Shown: positions 27,455-37,901 of the stretch, one piece after another | How the letters are laid out: every line of letters begins with the position of its first letter | Numbering within the stretch: the stretch's first letter is position 1 | Source of the DNA: Pseudomonadota bacterium | GTDB lineage: Bacteria; Pseudomonadota; Gammaproteobacteria; Competibacterales; Competibacteraceae | Reading direction: 5' to 3' | Length of the DNA: 64,000 bases | NCBI GenBank assembly: GCA_022709365.1 | Contig: JAKLIY010000015.1 | Span: 1-64,000 of the forward strand | Notes under the pieces: generated by a model | The model's database searches: none | Seen by the model: only the letters and a program-made list of their open reading frames with translations | Told to the model about the DNA's origin: nothing | Program-made: the position numbers and the translations under genes

Positions 27455-30400
27455 TCAGCGTTCGGGAGTTGGCCCGCCGCAGTGCCAATAGGTCGGGTAG
27501 ATGGAATTCAGCGGTTCTATGATGCAACTGGCTTGTCGCAACTTGGCGATTTGCCGGGTTGCCTCGCTGCCGAAGGGAAATTCCGGGCGGATTCGGGACG
27601 CAACCCCCCAATAGCCGAAGCCTTGATCTAACCGGACGATCCAGTAATCGCTCTCGTTCCAGAGCAACGTCAACTCGCGGGCATGGGGCAGGTCGCGGGA
27701 CCGCGCTTCCTGCCAGACGAAGGCCGACCCGCTTTCACGAAACCACGTTTCGATGACTTGCCGACGATCTCCGCTATCGCGCCAGTCGTGAAATAACCAG
27801 CGGGGCGTTTCCATGTCCAACTGCTCCAGTTGAGCCGTTTCGATCTTGACCGCCGTTGCCGACGTCAAGCCGCCGGGATAACGGGCTAGTCCTTCCAATA
27901 GGCTATGCAACAGTAGAAACGCCAGCGGCGAGCGCAGATAACGGTCGGAATAACGCACCGATTGCAGCGATTCAGCCCCGTTCAGGCGCTCGGCCAATCC
28001 CGGAATCTGTTGTTCCAACAATTTCCAGGCGCGGTCGCCGAACGTTGCAGACGGGCCGTCCAGTTCACGAGTGATGGTCAGAGCGATGACGCCCGGCGTG
28101 GAGGGGCGGAGGTTGGCTGGATCGAGGCGTTGCCATGATGCCGGTACGGGCGAGAGCGACTGCGTTTCAACCACTCGCACAAACGGCCCGCCGGTTTCAC
28201 CGCCGCCCCAGGCCGGACGGGGAATTAACGCATCGGCTTGACGGGCGGCCCAGCGCACCCGGTGATCAATGCTGCCCAGTTCCACCAGCAGCGGCAAATC
28301 GGCGACCCGGTTCAGGTCAGAGGCGCGGTACAGTTCCGCGCCGTTATAGGCGATCAATGCGGCCAGTTCATCGCGCTGACTGTTATTCAACTTATTCAAC
28401 GTCGCCGCCGGCGCGATCAAGCGCACGGTCGCGCCGGTTTGTCGCCAGCGTGTTAAATCATGGCGCAACCGCCAGGCCAGCGGTTCCCAATCCCGCGCTT
28501 TGCCACCGAGATAAATCCGTAATTCCTGGATCGTCCGTTGCTGCCATTCCCGATTTAAGGCCAACGGCAGCGGTTCCATTTCCAGCCGACTGTGTGGCCC
28601 AAAAGCCCGCAATTCCTCCGGCAATTCCAGCGCAGCCAGAAACGACTCCGACAGCAATGCGATGGCGGTATGGCGGTTGAGATCGGCGAGATGATGCTGG
28701 GTGTCGTGGGTGAGCAGGCAACCCTGACAGGCGGCGTCGCAACCGTGCGGACAATCCAGCATGGCGCGGGCTTGGCACAGCAGTTCCGGCAAGTGGGCGG
28801 TGATTTGACGGACATAGCCTGCGCCGCCGGTCGCGGTATCGTAGAGATAGGCGGAATGCGCAGCTTCACGATGCGCGGCGCGACTGACCCCGACCGCGAC
28901 GCCGACTTCCGTTTCTTCAATGCCGAGAACTCCACACAAGGCGCGGCGCAAAGCCACAGCTACGGTGTAGGAGGCGATCCGATCAATGGGCTTGCCGTCA
29001 GCATCGTGCAGTTGCAATTCAAAAACTTCGGTATGAGTGACAACGCCGAGCCGAACATTGCGTTGAATCGCCCAACTGGCTTCATCGTTGCCGGGACAGA
29101 GCTTTTCTGCGTCGTTCAGGCGACCGCCGCGCAGGCGCTGGTGACCCTTGAAGATTCCGGGTAATAAGCCTTGTTCATCCTCTGAATCCGCCAGCCCGCA
29201 GCGCAAACACAGCGCGTAGCCTTGGTTGTATAGCCCGGCGCTGTGGTGGAAGAGCGAACCGTGAGCGGCGCTCCGGTAACGGCCTAACGCGGGGTTGGGC
29301 AAGAGCATCCAGTCGGTGCTGTCCAGAGCAATCAGCGGATCGCGCACCGGAATATATTGGGGCAAAGAAATGTCGTTGTGCGGTTTATCGCGGATGTCCA
29401 CGGCAAAACCGGCGGGTTGAATGAAGTGATGGGAAGTCAATGAATGGCCGCTGTCCTTACCGCAATAGGGACAATGCTCCGGCAGGGTAAGCCGGGTTCC
29501 ATTGTGACCGCAGCGTTTGCATTGCCAGACCCACTGCAAGCTTTGAATTTCGGGCGCTGCTTCGACTTCGGCGGGGATTTGCCAGTTCAGCGTCACGCCG
29601 CCGCTGCGATAAACCCGCCCGTCCAGCACCGTATCGATGCCGGGGGCGTAGTCGCGGATGGCGATAGCGAGATTACGACTGGGAAACCCCGCCCGGCGCG
29701 AGCGGTTGTCCTCGCGCTCATGATTGCGAAGTTTCAGATTCTCAAGTGTCGTGGTGATGAAGGACACCACGCCGGTGGGAAAACCATAACCGGGTAGAAA
29801 ACCCAGATTCGCCAGTTCGCCCAACAGATATTCACCGCGCAGGCGCTGCAATTGAATATCGACGGCTTGTTTCGCTTTGCGATCGTCCTCGCGGGTCGCA
29901 ACGATTTTCTGCTGGTCGAGCAGCACCTCCAGTTCCCGCCGCCAGCGTTCAGCAGCCTGGCGAATCGCTTGAGCCGTGCGGCCCAGCAGATACACGGTAG
30001 GCCGACCCACCAGCACCGTGCGTTGAGTGAGCGCGGTCATTCCTTCGGCCATCTGTTCGGCGGTGGGGGGTTCCTCGCACCAAGCGGCGAAGCGGTCGCA
30101 AATGGCCGAGGTATCCGCGTCATCGGTTTCAAAGAACCAGCCGGTGTGCAGGCGGCGAATATCGGGAGTGCGGTCGCGCAGAAAAGCAGCCAGCGCCAAG
30201 GCGTTGAGATGGCGCTGAACAATCGGTTCGCTCTGCAAGGCGACTTGCGGCAAGCCAAGCCGACTGACGAACGGCCAGAGCGGATTCTCAAAGACCGCCG
30301 CGCCTTGGGGAGTCGCTTTGCACAGGGTGAAACTCAGTGCGGCGGTTTCGCCCCGGCGTCCAGCCCGGCCTGCCCTTTGTAGAAAATTGGCCGGATGCGG

Positions 30401-33400
30401 CGGGACATTATTCATGGCGACCGCCGTCAAACCGCCGATGTCTACGCCCATTTCCATCGTGGTAGAGCAACTTAACAGGTTGATTTTACCAGCTTTGAAG
30501 TCGGTTTCGCGGCGAGTCAGATCAAAGCCGGCAATTTGCGCGGAGTGTTCCATCGCGCGAATGTAGCGACGATGCCGGGCGAGGCGGTCGCTGAGGTTGG
30601 ACCAAGCACCCATCGTCCGCAATGCCTGCACCTGCGGGTCATTTTCCAGCCAGTCATCGGCGGCTCCATGCGCGCAATTCAGCCAGAAAGGATGAGGCAG
30701 CCGGGGCATTTCGACCCGTTGACACTGCGCCAAAGCATCCGGCGCGGGCAGCGCGGGCAGATAGGGCGTGATTTCACGGAACGTCACCGGCAACAGCCGG
30801 CGGGTCATTGGACAGAGCCAGGCTTCGCGCACCTCGGTCAGCACCGCCTGCTTTTCCAGTTCCAACTGAAAGCCGTTTTCAGTTTGGGAGAGGAGTGGGC
30901 GGATGCCGTCCCAAATGGCGATGAGCATTTCATCCAGTTGACGACATTGTTCCTTGTTATCGAGGTCGAGGCGGAAAACGTGACTCAACAAGCGAATCAG
31001 CCGATTGTCTTTGGCCTTGCGCCAGTGCGTCGAAGGCCAGGAGCGTTGCGCCTTTCGGTTGGTGATCGCTGTACCGGGCAAAACCAGCGCGTTCGGCCAG
31101 CCGGGATAACCCAGCCAGCGGATCATGTCAGATGGAGCCTGAACAGCGGGTTTGCCACTTCGCAGGAAGTAATCGACCGTGACTTGCAACAAAGCCCGCC
31201 ATCCTTCCGGTTTAACCCCGCGTTGCTGCATGACCGCCGGGGGATTCGCCTTTTCCAAAACGGGATAGCACAATTGCACCAATCCCAAACCTTCCAGCGA
31301 AAACAGCCGCTTGGGACGCAGAAAGAATTCCCGCAACAGGCACAGTTTGACCAACAGGCGGTCGGACAACAGGCCAAAGGTCAGTTCCTTGAGCGCCGGC
31401 AGCAGCCAACGATGGAAGTCGTCGGCGATGAACAACTTGTTTTCCGCCTCTTCCCAGGTCAGCCGGCCCGAGGGCGGCGCTTGCAGTTTCGCCAACTCCT
31501 GACGTTTCTGCTCCAGTACATCGCGCAGAACCGGAGTCGTGCGCACCAGAGGTTCCAGCGCCTTGATTTCTGAATGAATCTTTTGAATTTGTGTGGGATC
31601 AGCAGGCTGCGCGCTGGCAGTCAGGGAGTGATACAGCAGACTCCGCACATAGTCGCGCTCGCTTTCCTGTTGCAGCTTGACGGCGATTCGCGCTGTGCCT
31701 TGGCGACTATCGGTAAAAGTGATCAACCGCCGTCCATCCAATGGCCGGGGTTCCGCTCCATCGGTCAGCGGCGGCATCGCTTCCAGCAGCGTTGGGATTG
31801 CTGTGCCCAGCAAAAATGGCGCTCCGATTCGCACCGGCTGGAATAACCCCCGATCTTGCTTCTCTTTCTCATTCCTGTTTTTCTTTCGACATACTGGGCA
31901 TTCCAAACCGTTTTCGCCGGGAATACGCAGATGGATGGGAATCCCGGTTTGGCCTAGCGGGTCGAGGCTGCCATCCGCAGCCAATCCCCAATTCCGCACA
32001 TTGGCCTGTTCCAGTGAAGTCAGCAACCGTGGCTTTTTCTCAGTGGCCGCACTGGATTCCTCAGCGCCGTCCTCGTCTTCATCATCCGTTAGTGGTTCCA
32101 ATCCCTGCTGAAACTCGTCTTCATCTTGCGCATATTCCCGTGGCCGCAACTTTTCCTGGCCCTGTTCCTCCACTTCAGCGGCGGACAAGTATTCGGCGCC
32201 GCACTCCCTGCATTGCACCAGATCAAAAACCGGATATTGACAATGCAAGCAATGCTCCCGCCGCTCCAGAAACACCGCGCCAAACGGCCAATCCGCTTGA
32301 TCCAGCGCCGTCCCGGTTCGCCCGGAACAGGCGCCATTCGCGCAAACCCATAACCCGCTGACAGCACGTTGGAACAGGTGGCCGCGTAGTGGCAGGAACG
32401 GTTCGCCCTGGTCATTGGTCGCTTGGGTGCAGAGGTCAAGCCATTGCAAAGTCGCCCGCCGCGCCGCGCCATCAGCGCGGCCTTGCAGGGTTTGGGCAAG
32501 CTGGCTCAAGCGGCTGGCTTGTTTGACCAGTTGATCCCGCATCGCACGCATGCGCTCATCGCCGGCCAAAACCGCAAAGCGCTGTTCAGGCGTCAGGGCG
32601 CGGAGGCTGTTTAAATCCGGGCAGGGCTGGTGGATTCCAGTCAGCGCCTCCGGCAAGCGCGGCGTTTCCCGCTGACCTTCGATGACCCGAACCCGATCTA
32701 TCGACACGCCGGCCACATCGGCGAGAAATGTTGCCAGTTGTCGGCGGGAGGTTTCGCTGGCGTCGCCGAGTGTGGCCGAGGTGGCGATGAAGTGAACATC
32801 GCTGGGACGGCAACCAAACGTATGCAAAACCCGCCGCAGCAACAGGGTCAATTCCGCTGCCTGGGAACCGACGTAGGTATGCGCCTCATCAATCACAATC
32901 CAGCGTAATTGCCCTTGTGACTGGTCAATGATCGGGCGGTCTTCATTCCGCACCAACAAGTATTCCAGCATGGTGGCGTTGGTCACCAGCAAAGGCGGTG
33001 CTTCTTTACGCAGGGTCCGGCGGTCGGGAACCTCACAGCGCCACTCGCTTCTCGCTTGATCGGGCGTATCACCGTTGTAGAGACAGAAGCGGATGCCGCC
33101 GTTGAAGGGTTCCGACCAGGCAACCAAGCGATCCTTCTGACTCTTGATCAAGGCGTTGAGCGGGTAGAGAAACAGCGCCCGCACGCCGATTAACGGCGCA
33201 TTCTGGCGGCGCTCCAGCTCTGCCGCGAGATCATTGAGAATCGGGATCAGGAAGCATTCGGTCTTGCCGGAACCGGTGCCGCTGCTGACCAGTACTGAAC
33301 GCGGCGGTTGGCCTTCGATCAACGCCCGCCACGCTTCCAATTGGTGACGATAAGGCCGACGCCGGGCAGGAAAGCTGTAGTCCTCGCTCCAACCCTTTTT

Positions 33401-33670
33401 CTGCGGCTCGCGCAACGCTCCCACCAGTGCGGGATGCAGCAACTTGCCTTCCAGACCGCCCAGGGTTCGTTCCGCCGGTTGCCAGCCAAAGCCCGCTTCA
33501 AACACCGGGTCGGCCAGAAATGCGCCGGGCATCCCCGCTTCCCGGTCAAACAGGGCGTGTAGATATTCACGCAGGGCATCGTTGCGGAAACCGCACAAAC
33601 CCAGTACAGCGCGAGTGGCGCGGCGGCCCAGTTGCTCAATCAACGTGGTGTAAAACGAAGTGCGTTCCAT
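27455..33670 (-). CDS. druE: Druantia DruE-like DEAD/DEAH helicase with DUF1998
   Basis: A 2071-aa SF2 helicase. Q-motif-like 'RRPYRHQLEAWRAL', Walker A SSGTGSGKTE near 130-138, DEAH (IVIDEAHTY) near 261 and SATLGD near 298 form RecA domain 1. 'MEMGVDIGGLTAVAMN' and QRAGRAGRRGE near 1080-1105 form RecA domain 2. Zinc-ribbon-like Cys clusters lie near 455-490 (HCLHCQYPVF, QCRECGAEY) and 1390. A DUF1998 Cys signature, CPHGCDAACQGC, lies near 1645. Length and order match DruE, the marker of Druantia anti-phage systems, here with a DruH-like partner (type III). I start at the ATG at 33670, one base after the druH stop; an in-frame ATG at 33748 lies inside druH. Confidence 0.8.
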   Translation of the reverse strand: MERTSFYTTLIEQLGRRATRAVLGLCGFRNDALREYLHALFDREAGMPGAFLADPVFEAGFGWQPAERTLGGLEGKLLHPALVGALREPQKKGWSEDYSFPARRRPYRHQLEAWRALIEGQPPRSVLVSSGTGSGKTECFLIPILNDLAAELERRQNAPLIGVRALFLYPLNALIKSQKDRLVAWSEPFNGGIRFCLYNGDTPDQARSEWRCEVPDRRTLRKEAPPLLVTNATMLEYLLVRNEDRPIIDQSQGQLRWIVIDEAHTYVGSQAAELTLLLRRVLHTFGCRPSDVHFIATSATLGDASETSRRQLATFLADVAGVSIDRVRVIEGQRETPRLPEALTGIHQPCPDLNSLRALTPEQRFAVLAGDERMRAMRDQLVKQASRLSQLAQTLQGRADGAARRATLQWLDLCTQATNDQGEPFLPLRGHLFQRAVSGLWVCANGACSGRTGTALDQADWPFGAVFLERREHCLHCQYPVFDLVQCRECGAEYLSAAEVEEQGQEKLRPREYAQDEDEFQQGLEPLTDDEDEDGAEESSAATEKKPRLLTSLEQANVRNWGLAADGSLDPLGQTGIPIHLRIPGENGLECPVCRKKNRNEKEKQDRGLFQPVRIGAPFLLGTAIPTLLEAMPPLTDGAEPRPLDGRRLITFTDSRQGTARIAVKLQQESERDYVRSLLYHSLTASAQPADPTQIQKIHSEIKALEPLVRTTPVLRDVLEQKRQELAKLQAPPSGRLTWEEAENKLFIADDFHRWLLPALKELTFGLLSDRLLVKLCLLREFFLRPKRLFSLEGLGLVQLCYPVLEKANPPAVMQQRGVKPEGWRALLQVTVDYFLRSGKPAVQAPSDMIRWLGYPGWPNALVLPGTAITNRKAQRSWPSTHWRKAKDNRLIRLLSHVFRLDLDNKEQCRQLDEMLIAIWDGIRPLLSQTENGFQLELEKQAVLTEVREAWLCPMTRRLLPVTFREITPYLPALPAPDALAQCQRVEMPRLPHPFWLNCAHGAADDWLENDPQVQALRTMGAWSNLSDRLARHRRYIRAMEHSAQIAGFDLTRRETDFKAGKINLLSCSTTMEMGVDIGGLTAVAMNNVPPHPANFLQRAGRAGRRGETAALSFTLCKATPQGAAVFENPLWPFVSRLGLPQVALQSEPIVQRHLNALALAAFLRDRTPDIRRLHTGWFFETDDADTSAICDRFAAWCEEPPTAEQMAEGMTALTQRTVLVGRPTVYLLGRTAQAIRQAAERWRRELEVLLDQQKIVATREDDRKAKQAVDIQLQRLRGEYLLGELANLGFLPGYGFPTGVVSFITTTLENLKLRNHEREDNRSRRAGFPSRNLAIAIRDYAPGIDTVLDGRVYRSGGVTLNWQIPAEVEAAPEIQSLQWVWQCKRCGHNGTRLTLPEHCPYCGKDSGHSLTSHHFIQPAGFAVDIRDKPHNDISLPQYIPVRDPLIALDSTDWMLLPNPALGRYRSAAHGSLFHHSAGLYNQGYALCLRCGLADSEDEQGLLPGIFKGHQRLRGGRLNDAEKLCPGNDEASWAIQRNVRLGVVTHTEVFELQLHDADGKPIDRIASYTVAVALRRALCGVLGIEETEVGVAVGVSRAAHREAAHSAYLYDTATGGAGYVRQITAHLPELLCQARAMLDCPHGCDAACQGCLLTHDTQHHLADLNRHTAIALLSESFLAALELPEELRAFGPHSRLEMEPLPLALNREWQQRTIQELRIYLGGKARDWEPLAWRLRHDLTRWRQTGATVRLIAPAATLNKLNNSQRDELAALIAYNGAELYRASDLNRVADLPLLVELGSIDHRVRWAARQADALIPRPAWGGGETGGPFVRVVETQSLSPVPASWQRLDPANLRPSTPGVIALTITRELDGPSATFGDRAWKLLEQQIPGLAERLNGAESLQSVRYSDRYLRSPLAFLLLHSLLEGLARYPGGLTSATAVKIETAQLEQLDMETPRWLFHDWRDSGDRRQVIETWFRESGSAFVWQEARSRDLPHARELTLLWNESDYWIVRLDQGFGYWGVASRIRPEFPFGSEATRQIAKLRQASCIIEPLNSIYPTYWHCGGPTPER

Positions 33671-33671
33671 T

Positions 33672-36600
33672 TCAAATTTCCGGCGGTCGGTGAGCCAAGC
33701 ACAAGGTGAGAGCAATGGCGTAGACATGATCGAACCATTCCCGGTCAAACATGCGCAGCAAACGCAGTTCGTAAATCAGCGATTCGGTGGGAGCAACGCG
33801 GTTCAGGCTCAGGTGAGCCGCAACGAAGGGACTGCAACGCACCGGACGATAAGCAGGGTTGAGATGGAGATAGCGATGCTTGGGATCAATCGCTGATAAA
33901 TACCCGATGATTTCAGAACTTTCCGGCCATTTTTCCTCGGCGTCGTGGCGACCTTGCAGAGCCTGCTCCAATGGTCCGATTTGTTGTTCCAGGAATGCGG
34001 GGCAACGACGCGCTATGTGCAGCTCGCCATTGGGCGGGGGGCGGTCGGGAAACAGCCGCTCCTGGAGCCAGTCACACAACGACCGCCAATAAATGCGTCG
34101 GGCGGCAGCACGTTCCCGGAACCTTTGGAACAAGCCAAAAACGATCTCCCCGCCCTCGTCGATTTCGGCCAACGCCGATTGAAGCCCCCTAAAATAGGCG
34201 GCTGCCGCCTCCCGCCAGTCATGGATGGATAACAGCATCCACAAAAACGGCATTTGTCGGGACAACGTCCATGTCGGCTCAAAAGTTTCGTCATCGGCTT
34301 TCATCAGCGCCAGCATCAACGTGCGCGGATGCGCCGGCAACCTCTGCAACACGTCCAGCGAACTCGGCGGAAACTCCCGCGCCAGTTGCAGGTAGTCGAA
34401 CAGCAAGGGCCAGTCAGGATGATCGGGGTTTTGCCCCAGTTCGGCGAGCTGCGTGTTTAACCGCAACGCTCGTTGCTCAGGATCGGTTTCCCGAATCGCG
34501 CCCGCCAGCGAATCATCCACATCGGGAGCCGTTGCGTCATCCGTCGCAATCCCCCACAACAACGGACGAAACCGCGTCCAGTCGCCATCGCGCCCGACGA
34601 TCCACCACGGGCCAGGTTCCAGATCGGCAGGAATCTCCCAGCCAGCGGGTGATTCGCAGCAAGCGGACAAAGCGATGGGCGGTTCCGCCGGTGCCCACAG
34701 CCGGATCATTTCGAGGCGAACCCGCGTTTCCCATCCTGCACCAAGACGGGCCAGAGAGTCTTCCGAAATCCGCACCTGACCCGCGCTTCGATCCGGTTCA
34801 AGCACCCCGTCAAAGCGGGTCACTCGCAGCGATGCCAGCCGTTCACCTTGGGTGGTTTCAATGGTCAGCCGTACTTGAGCTTCCAGGTTACGACTGCTGG
34901 CTAATAGCGAGGCGATGCGATCCTGCCAGACAAAGAGCGGCATTTCGAGTTGGCCCTGTTTAAGCGGAGGCAGGCGTTCATGAAATCGCCGACCGATCTC
35001 CCCATAAGCAATCCGTTCGCCTTCCAATCGAAAATTCCGCCCGCCCGCCGGGTCTTGAATCAACAGGTGCAAACCGCCCAGTCGATCCAGCGGAACCCAG
35101 TCGTCATTGACCAAAGATCGTTCCGCCAGTCGGAATAGCGCCCCCCGCTGCGGATAAGGCAACGTCAACAGGAGCGGTTCTGAACCGGGCCATTGCAGGC
35201 ACAGCGTCAACGGCGGCGGCAACGCGCCGGATAAGGATCGGCAAACGATCCGCGCCTGATTATCAGTCGAGGTGATCGAGACATTCGCCGGGCAATCCGG
35301 GCCGGTTTGTACGTCGGCTCCAGCCAACCCGTTCAGCCGCACAACGCCGGCCTGAAGCCCCACGCCAATATCAATTTCAACCTGAAAATCGGGCGGCGCT
35401 ACATCCACCTGTCGCCGACAGCGTTCCGCACCGCTGGCGTCGATCAGCCGCAACCAGAGTCGTCCTCGCGCCGCTTCGTAACGCTCCCGCCAAGGCGCGG
35501 CGTCACCCACAAAACGCCATTGAATGCGGCCCGTCGGAGGTGGTCGCCGTCCGTCCGGGTCTATCGTTTGAATCTGTGGAAGCCCGCGATACAGCAATCG
35601 ACCTTGAGTCAATTGCGGAACCCCATCGCCGACCACTACAAAACTTTCCTGCGAGTCATTCTCAGCCCGGCAGACGATGCGATAGCGATCCTGCTGCGGC
35701 ATCAACAATTCGACTTCGCCGCTGACCCCGTAGACCATCCGGTCGAGTTCAGGAATGATCCCGGCAAATTCACAGGCGCCATTGACCGCTTGCGGTGTGA
35801 ATTCCCGTTCCGCCAATACCCAGGCCCGTTCCGAGCGGGTTCGGGCCGAACCTTCCGTTAACCACTCCCGTTCCCCGGAAGTCCCGCGCTCGACAAACAC
35901 CCACGGGGAATCGCCCCAAGGTTCACCGTTCTGCGCGGTCAGGACATATTCGCTTTGTCCATAATGCAGACTCAAGCGGTGCGGTTGCCTGACCTTGACG
36001 CCGACCAGTGTGACTCCGCCCCGATGCAACCATTCCCGATGGTAGCGGGCGGTTGGGCCAGTCCCCTGCGCCAGCGTCAGCCAAGCGACGGTCTCCGCGC
36101 CAGCCGACGTGTGCAGTAGCAATCGCCAGCGCGGAGGCGGTTGATCCGTCACAGGCGAACCGATCCACCCGGCGATTTGCGCGTTGCTGGCCCAGTCCGG
36201 CAGTTCCAGATGCTTCTCGACTCGCCAGCCTTGGCTGGTTTCCCGCAACCCTCCGCGCCAACGGGGACGCCCCGCCGCTTCCCGAACCAACTCCCCGGAA
36301 CGGCGCACCAGACCGGTCAACAGAGTTTCAGCGGCTTGATCGTCCAGCCGTAACGGTAAATTCCGCCGCCAATTCGGCGCTTTTTCATCCAGCGCCGCGA
36401 CAGGATCAACCGCTTCGCCGAGGCTTGCCTGCAATTCACCGATTTTGGCAATCAGCGCCGCAGCCAGGTGAAACACCGGGTCCTGTTGCAAGCTGCGTGG
36501 CAAACGGTGAGCCTGTTGCCGGGCCATGGTTTCAGCGACCTGTTCGCCGCCTTGGCCCGCCCGATAATAAGTTTCGAGCAGGATGCGGAAAAATTGGGTG

Positions 36601-37025
36601 AGATGCGCGTTTTCCTGCTGCAACAACCGCAATGGCAAGCCACCTTCACAGGCAATACTCATCAATAGAAGACGGTGGCCGCTTTTGCTGCGTAGCACCG
36701 GCCGTCGCCACCATTTCAAACCCTTTTCCACCCAGTCGGCAATCAGCAACTGAGAAGGCGCATCTATCTTCATTGGTTTGAAAATCGTCTCCCACGCCCA
36801 TGAACCTTCGGCGTGTTCACGGCGAAACGTCTCAGCGGCATACAGGCAAAAGAGCGGTGCAAAGCGTTTTGCCAACCGGCCTTGCGAATCCCAGAAGATG
36901 ATTTGATGGAAATGGATTCGTAAGTCGGCATAGGTATCATCACGCATCTTGTAAGCGTACAGCGGACGACCATCGGGTTCGGTCTGGCGGGTATGTGCAA
37001 ACAGAAAACGAGACAGCCAGTTCAT
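33672..37025 (-). CDS. druH: Druantia DruH-like protein (STY4851/YjiT-like family)
   Basis: A 1117-aa protein with no catalytic motif that I can recognise. It starts 'MNWLSRFLFAHTRQTEPDGR', then 'YADLRIHFHQIIFW'; the centre (about 300-800) is beta-rich with many short repeats of R/W/L, and the C-terminus is helical. Size, position directly upstream of druE, same strand and one-base spacing fit DruH of Druantia type III, described as a two-gene druH-druE system. I base the family call on context and length more than on motifs. GGAAGAAG lies before the ATG at 37025. It diverges from the Uma2 genes over a 200-base gap. Confidence 0.7.
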   Translation of the reverse strand: MNWLSRFLFAHTRQTEPDGRPLYAYKMRDDTYADLRIHFHQIIFWDSQGRLAKRFAPLFCLYAAETFRREHAEGSWAWETIFKPMKIDAPSQLLIADWVEKGLKWWRRPVLRSKSGHRLLLMSIACEGGLPLRLLQQENAHLTQFFRILLETYYRAGQGGEQVAETMARQQAHRLPRSLQQDPVFHLAAALIAKIGELQASLGEAVDPVAALDEKAPNWRRNLPLRLDDQAAETLLTGLVRRSGELVREAAGRPRWRGGLRETSQGWRVEKHLELPDWASNAQIAGWIGSPVTDQPPPRWRLLLHTSAGAETVAWLTLAQGTGPTARYHREWLHRGGVTLVGVKVRQPHRLSLHYGQSEYVLTAQNGEPWGDSPWVFVERGTSGEREWLTEGSARTRSERAWVLAEREFTPQAVNGACEFAGIIPELDRMVYGVSGEVELLMPQQDRYRIVCRAENDSQESFVVVGDGVPQLTQGRLLYRGLPQIQTIDPDGRRPPPTGRIQWRFVGDAAPWRERYEAARGRLWLRLIDASGAERCRRQVDVAPPDFQVEIDIGVGLQAGVVRLNGLAGADVQTGPDCPANVSITSTDNQARIVCRSLSGALPPPLTLCLQWPGSEPLLLTLPYPQRGALFRLAERSLVNDDWVPLDRLGGLHLLIQDPAGGRNFRLEGERIAYGEIGRRFHERLPPLKQGQLEMPLFVWQDRIASLLASSRNLEAQVRLTIETTQGERLASLRVTRFDGVLEPDRSAGQVRISEDSLARLGAGWETRVRLEMIRLWAPAEPPIALSACCESPAGWEIPADLEPGPWWIVGRDGDWTRFRPLLWGIATDDATAPDVDDSLAGAIRETDPEQRALRLNTQLAELGQNPDHPDWPLLFDYLQLAREFPPSSLDVLQRLPAHPRTLMLALMKADDETFEPTWTLSRQMPFLWMLLSIHDWREAAAAYFRGLQSALAEIDEGGEIVFGLFQRFRERAAARRIYWRSLCDWLQERLFPDRPPPNGELHIARRCPAFLEQQIGPLEQALQGRHDAEEKWPESSEIIGYLSAIDPKHRYLHLNPAYRPVRCSPFVAAHLSLNRVAPTESLIYELRLLRMFDREWFDHVYAIALTLCLAHRPPEI

Positions 37026-37225
37026 GTTCTTCTTCCCATTGTAATATCAGGGTGTCGCAAAAGACCGTTTAAAATAGGGGTACTCTGAGGAGCGTAGCAG
37101 AAAAATGAAAAAGCAGATTCAGAGTGACAGTCAATTTTACAGTGAAGCGAAATAGATCACGCTACCGGGAGAACGCTCTAAAATAAACAAGCGCCAACGG
37201 CGCAGCTTCAACAGGAGACTTCACC
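37026..37225. other. Divergent intergenic region, druH / Uma2
   Basis: 200 AT-richer bases that must hold the promoters of both the Druantia pair (minus) and the Uma2 cluster (plus). A small hairpin GCGCC-AAC-GGCGC lies at 37191-37203, just before the AGGAGA ribosome-binding site of the first Uma2 gene. No -35/-10 pair of convincing quality could be chosen by eye. Confidence 0.5.
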
Positions 37226-37816
37226 ATGCCTGCCACAATGAAAATAGCCGCGTATGCGGATGATCTCTACGCCGAACTGGAAGCCTTGCCGGAAAACCTG
37301 ACCGGCGAAATCATCAACGGCCAGTTGTACGCCCAGCCGCGCCCTGCCAGCCGACATACGTTGGCGGAATCAAGTTTGAACGGAGAATTGTATGGTCCCT
37401 ACCATCGTGGACGTGGCGGACCTGGTGGTTGGTGGATTTTAATCGAGCCGGAAATTCACTTCGTTCGTGATACCGAAGTCCTGGTTCCCGACCTCGCCGG
37501 TTGGCGGCGGGAACGGATGCCGCGCCTGCCCAGCGATCACCGGATCGAAGTCGTCCCGGACTGGGCCTGTGAAATCCTGTCGCCCTCCACGGCGCGCAAG
37601 GATCGGATGACCAAAATGCCGGTCTACGCCCGTTACGGCGTGGCCTATCTCTGGCTGGTCGATCCGCTGGCCCGGACCCTGGAAGCCTTCGCCTTGCGCG
37701 AAGGACGCTGGACCGTGGTCGGGCTGTTTCAAGAGCAAGACATCGTCAGCGTGGAGCCGTTTCAGGAAATCGCGCTGGAACTGGGCGCGTTGTGGATGGA
37801 GGTCGCGGAGGAATAA
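37226..37816 (+). CDS. Uma2-family (DUF820) PD-(D/E)XK nuclease-like protein, copy 1
   Basis: A 196-aa protein with the Uma2 restriction-endonuclease-like core: 'PENLTGEIINGQLYAQPRP' near residue 24, the acidic 'VLVPDLAGW', 'CEILSPSTARKDR' and 'YARYGVAYLWLVDP'. The Asp and Glu of the PD-(D/E)XK site are in place. AGGAGA precedes the ATG. It is closely similar to the gene at 38746 (roughly 85-90 % identical by eye, including the ribosome-binding site), so the two arose by duplication. The biological role of Uma2 proteins is not established. Confidence 0.85.
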   Translation: MPATMKIAAYADDLYAELEALPENLTGEIINGQLYAQPRPASRHTLAESSLNGELYGPYHRGRGGPGGWWILIEPEIHFVRDTEVLVPDLAGWRRERMPRLPSDHRIEVVPDWACEILSPSTARKDRMTKMPVYARYGVAYLWLVDPLARTLEAFALREGRWTVVGLFQEQDIVSVEPFQEIALELGALWMEVAEE

Positions 37817-37901
37817 TGCTGTCTTTCCATGCCTTCCCAACCGATCCAAATCAAACTGTGTACCATTTCATTATCATTAACCGGCAGCGAGGATCAAACT
37901 T

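Noticed and set aside
27455..37025. DISARM system (drmA/drmB)
   Set aside because: In DISARM the helicase and the DUF1998 protein are separate genes and a methyltransferase is present. Here one 2071-aa protein has both parts and there is no methylase.
37105..37155. 16-codon ORF (MKKQIQSDSQFYSEAK) between druH and Uma2
   Set aside because: Too short, and the AGGAG upstream is about 15 bases from the ATG; no support beyond an open frame.
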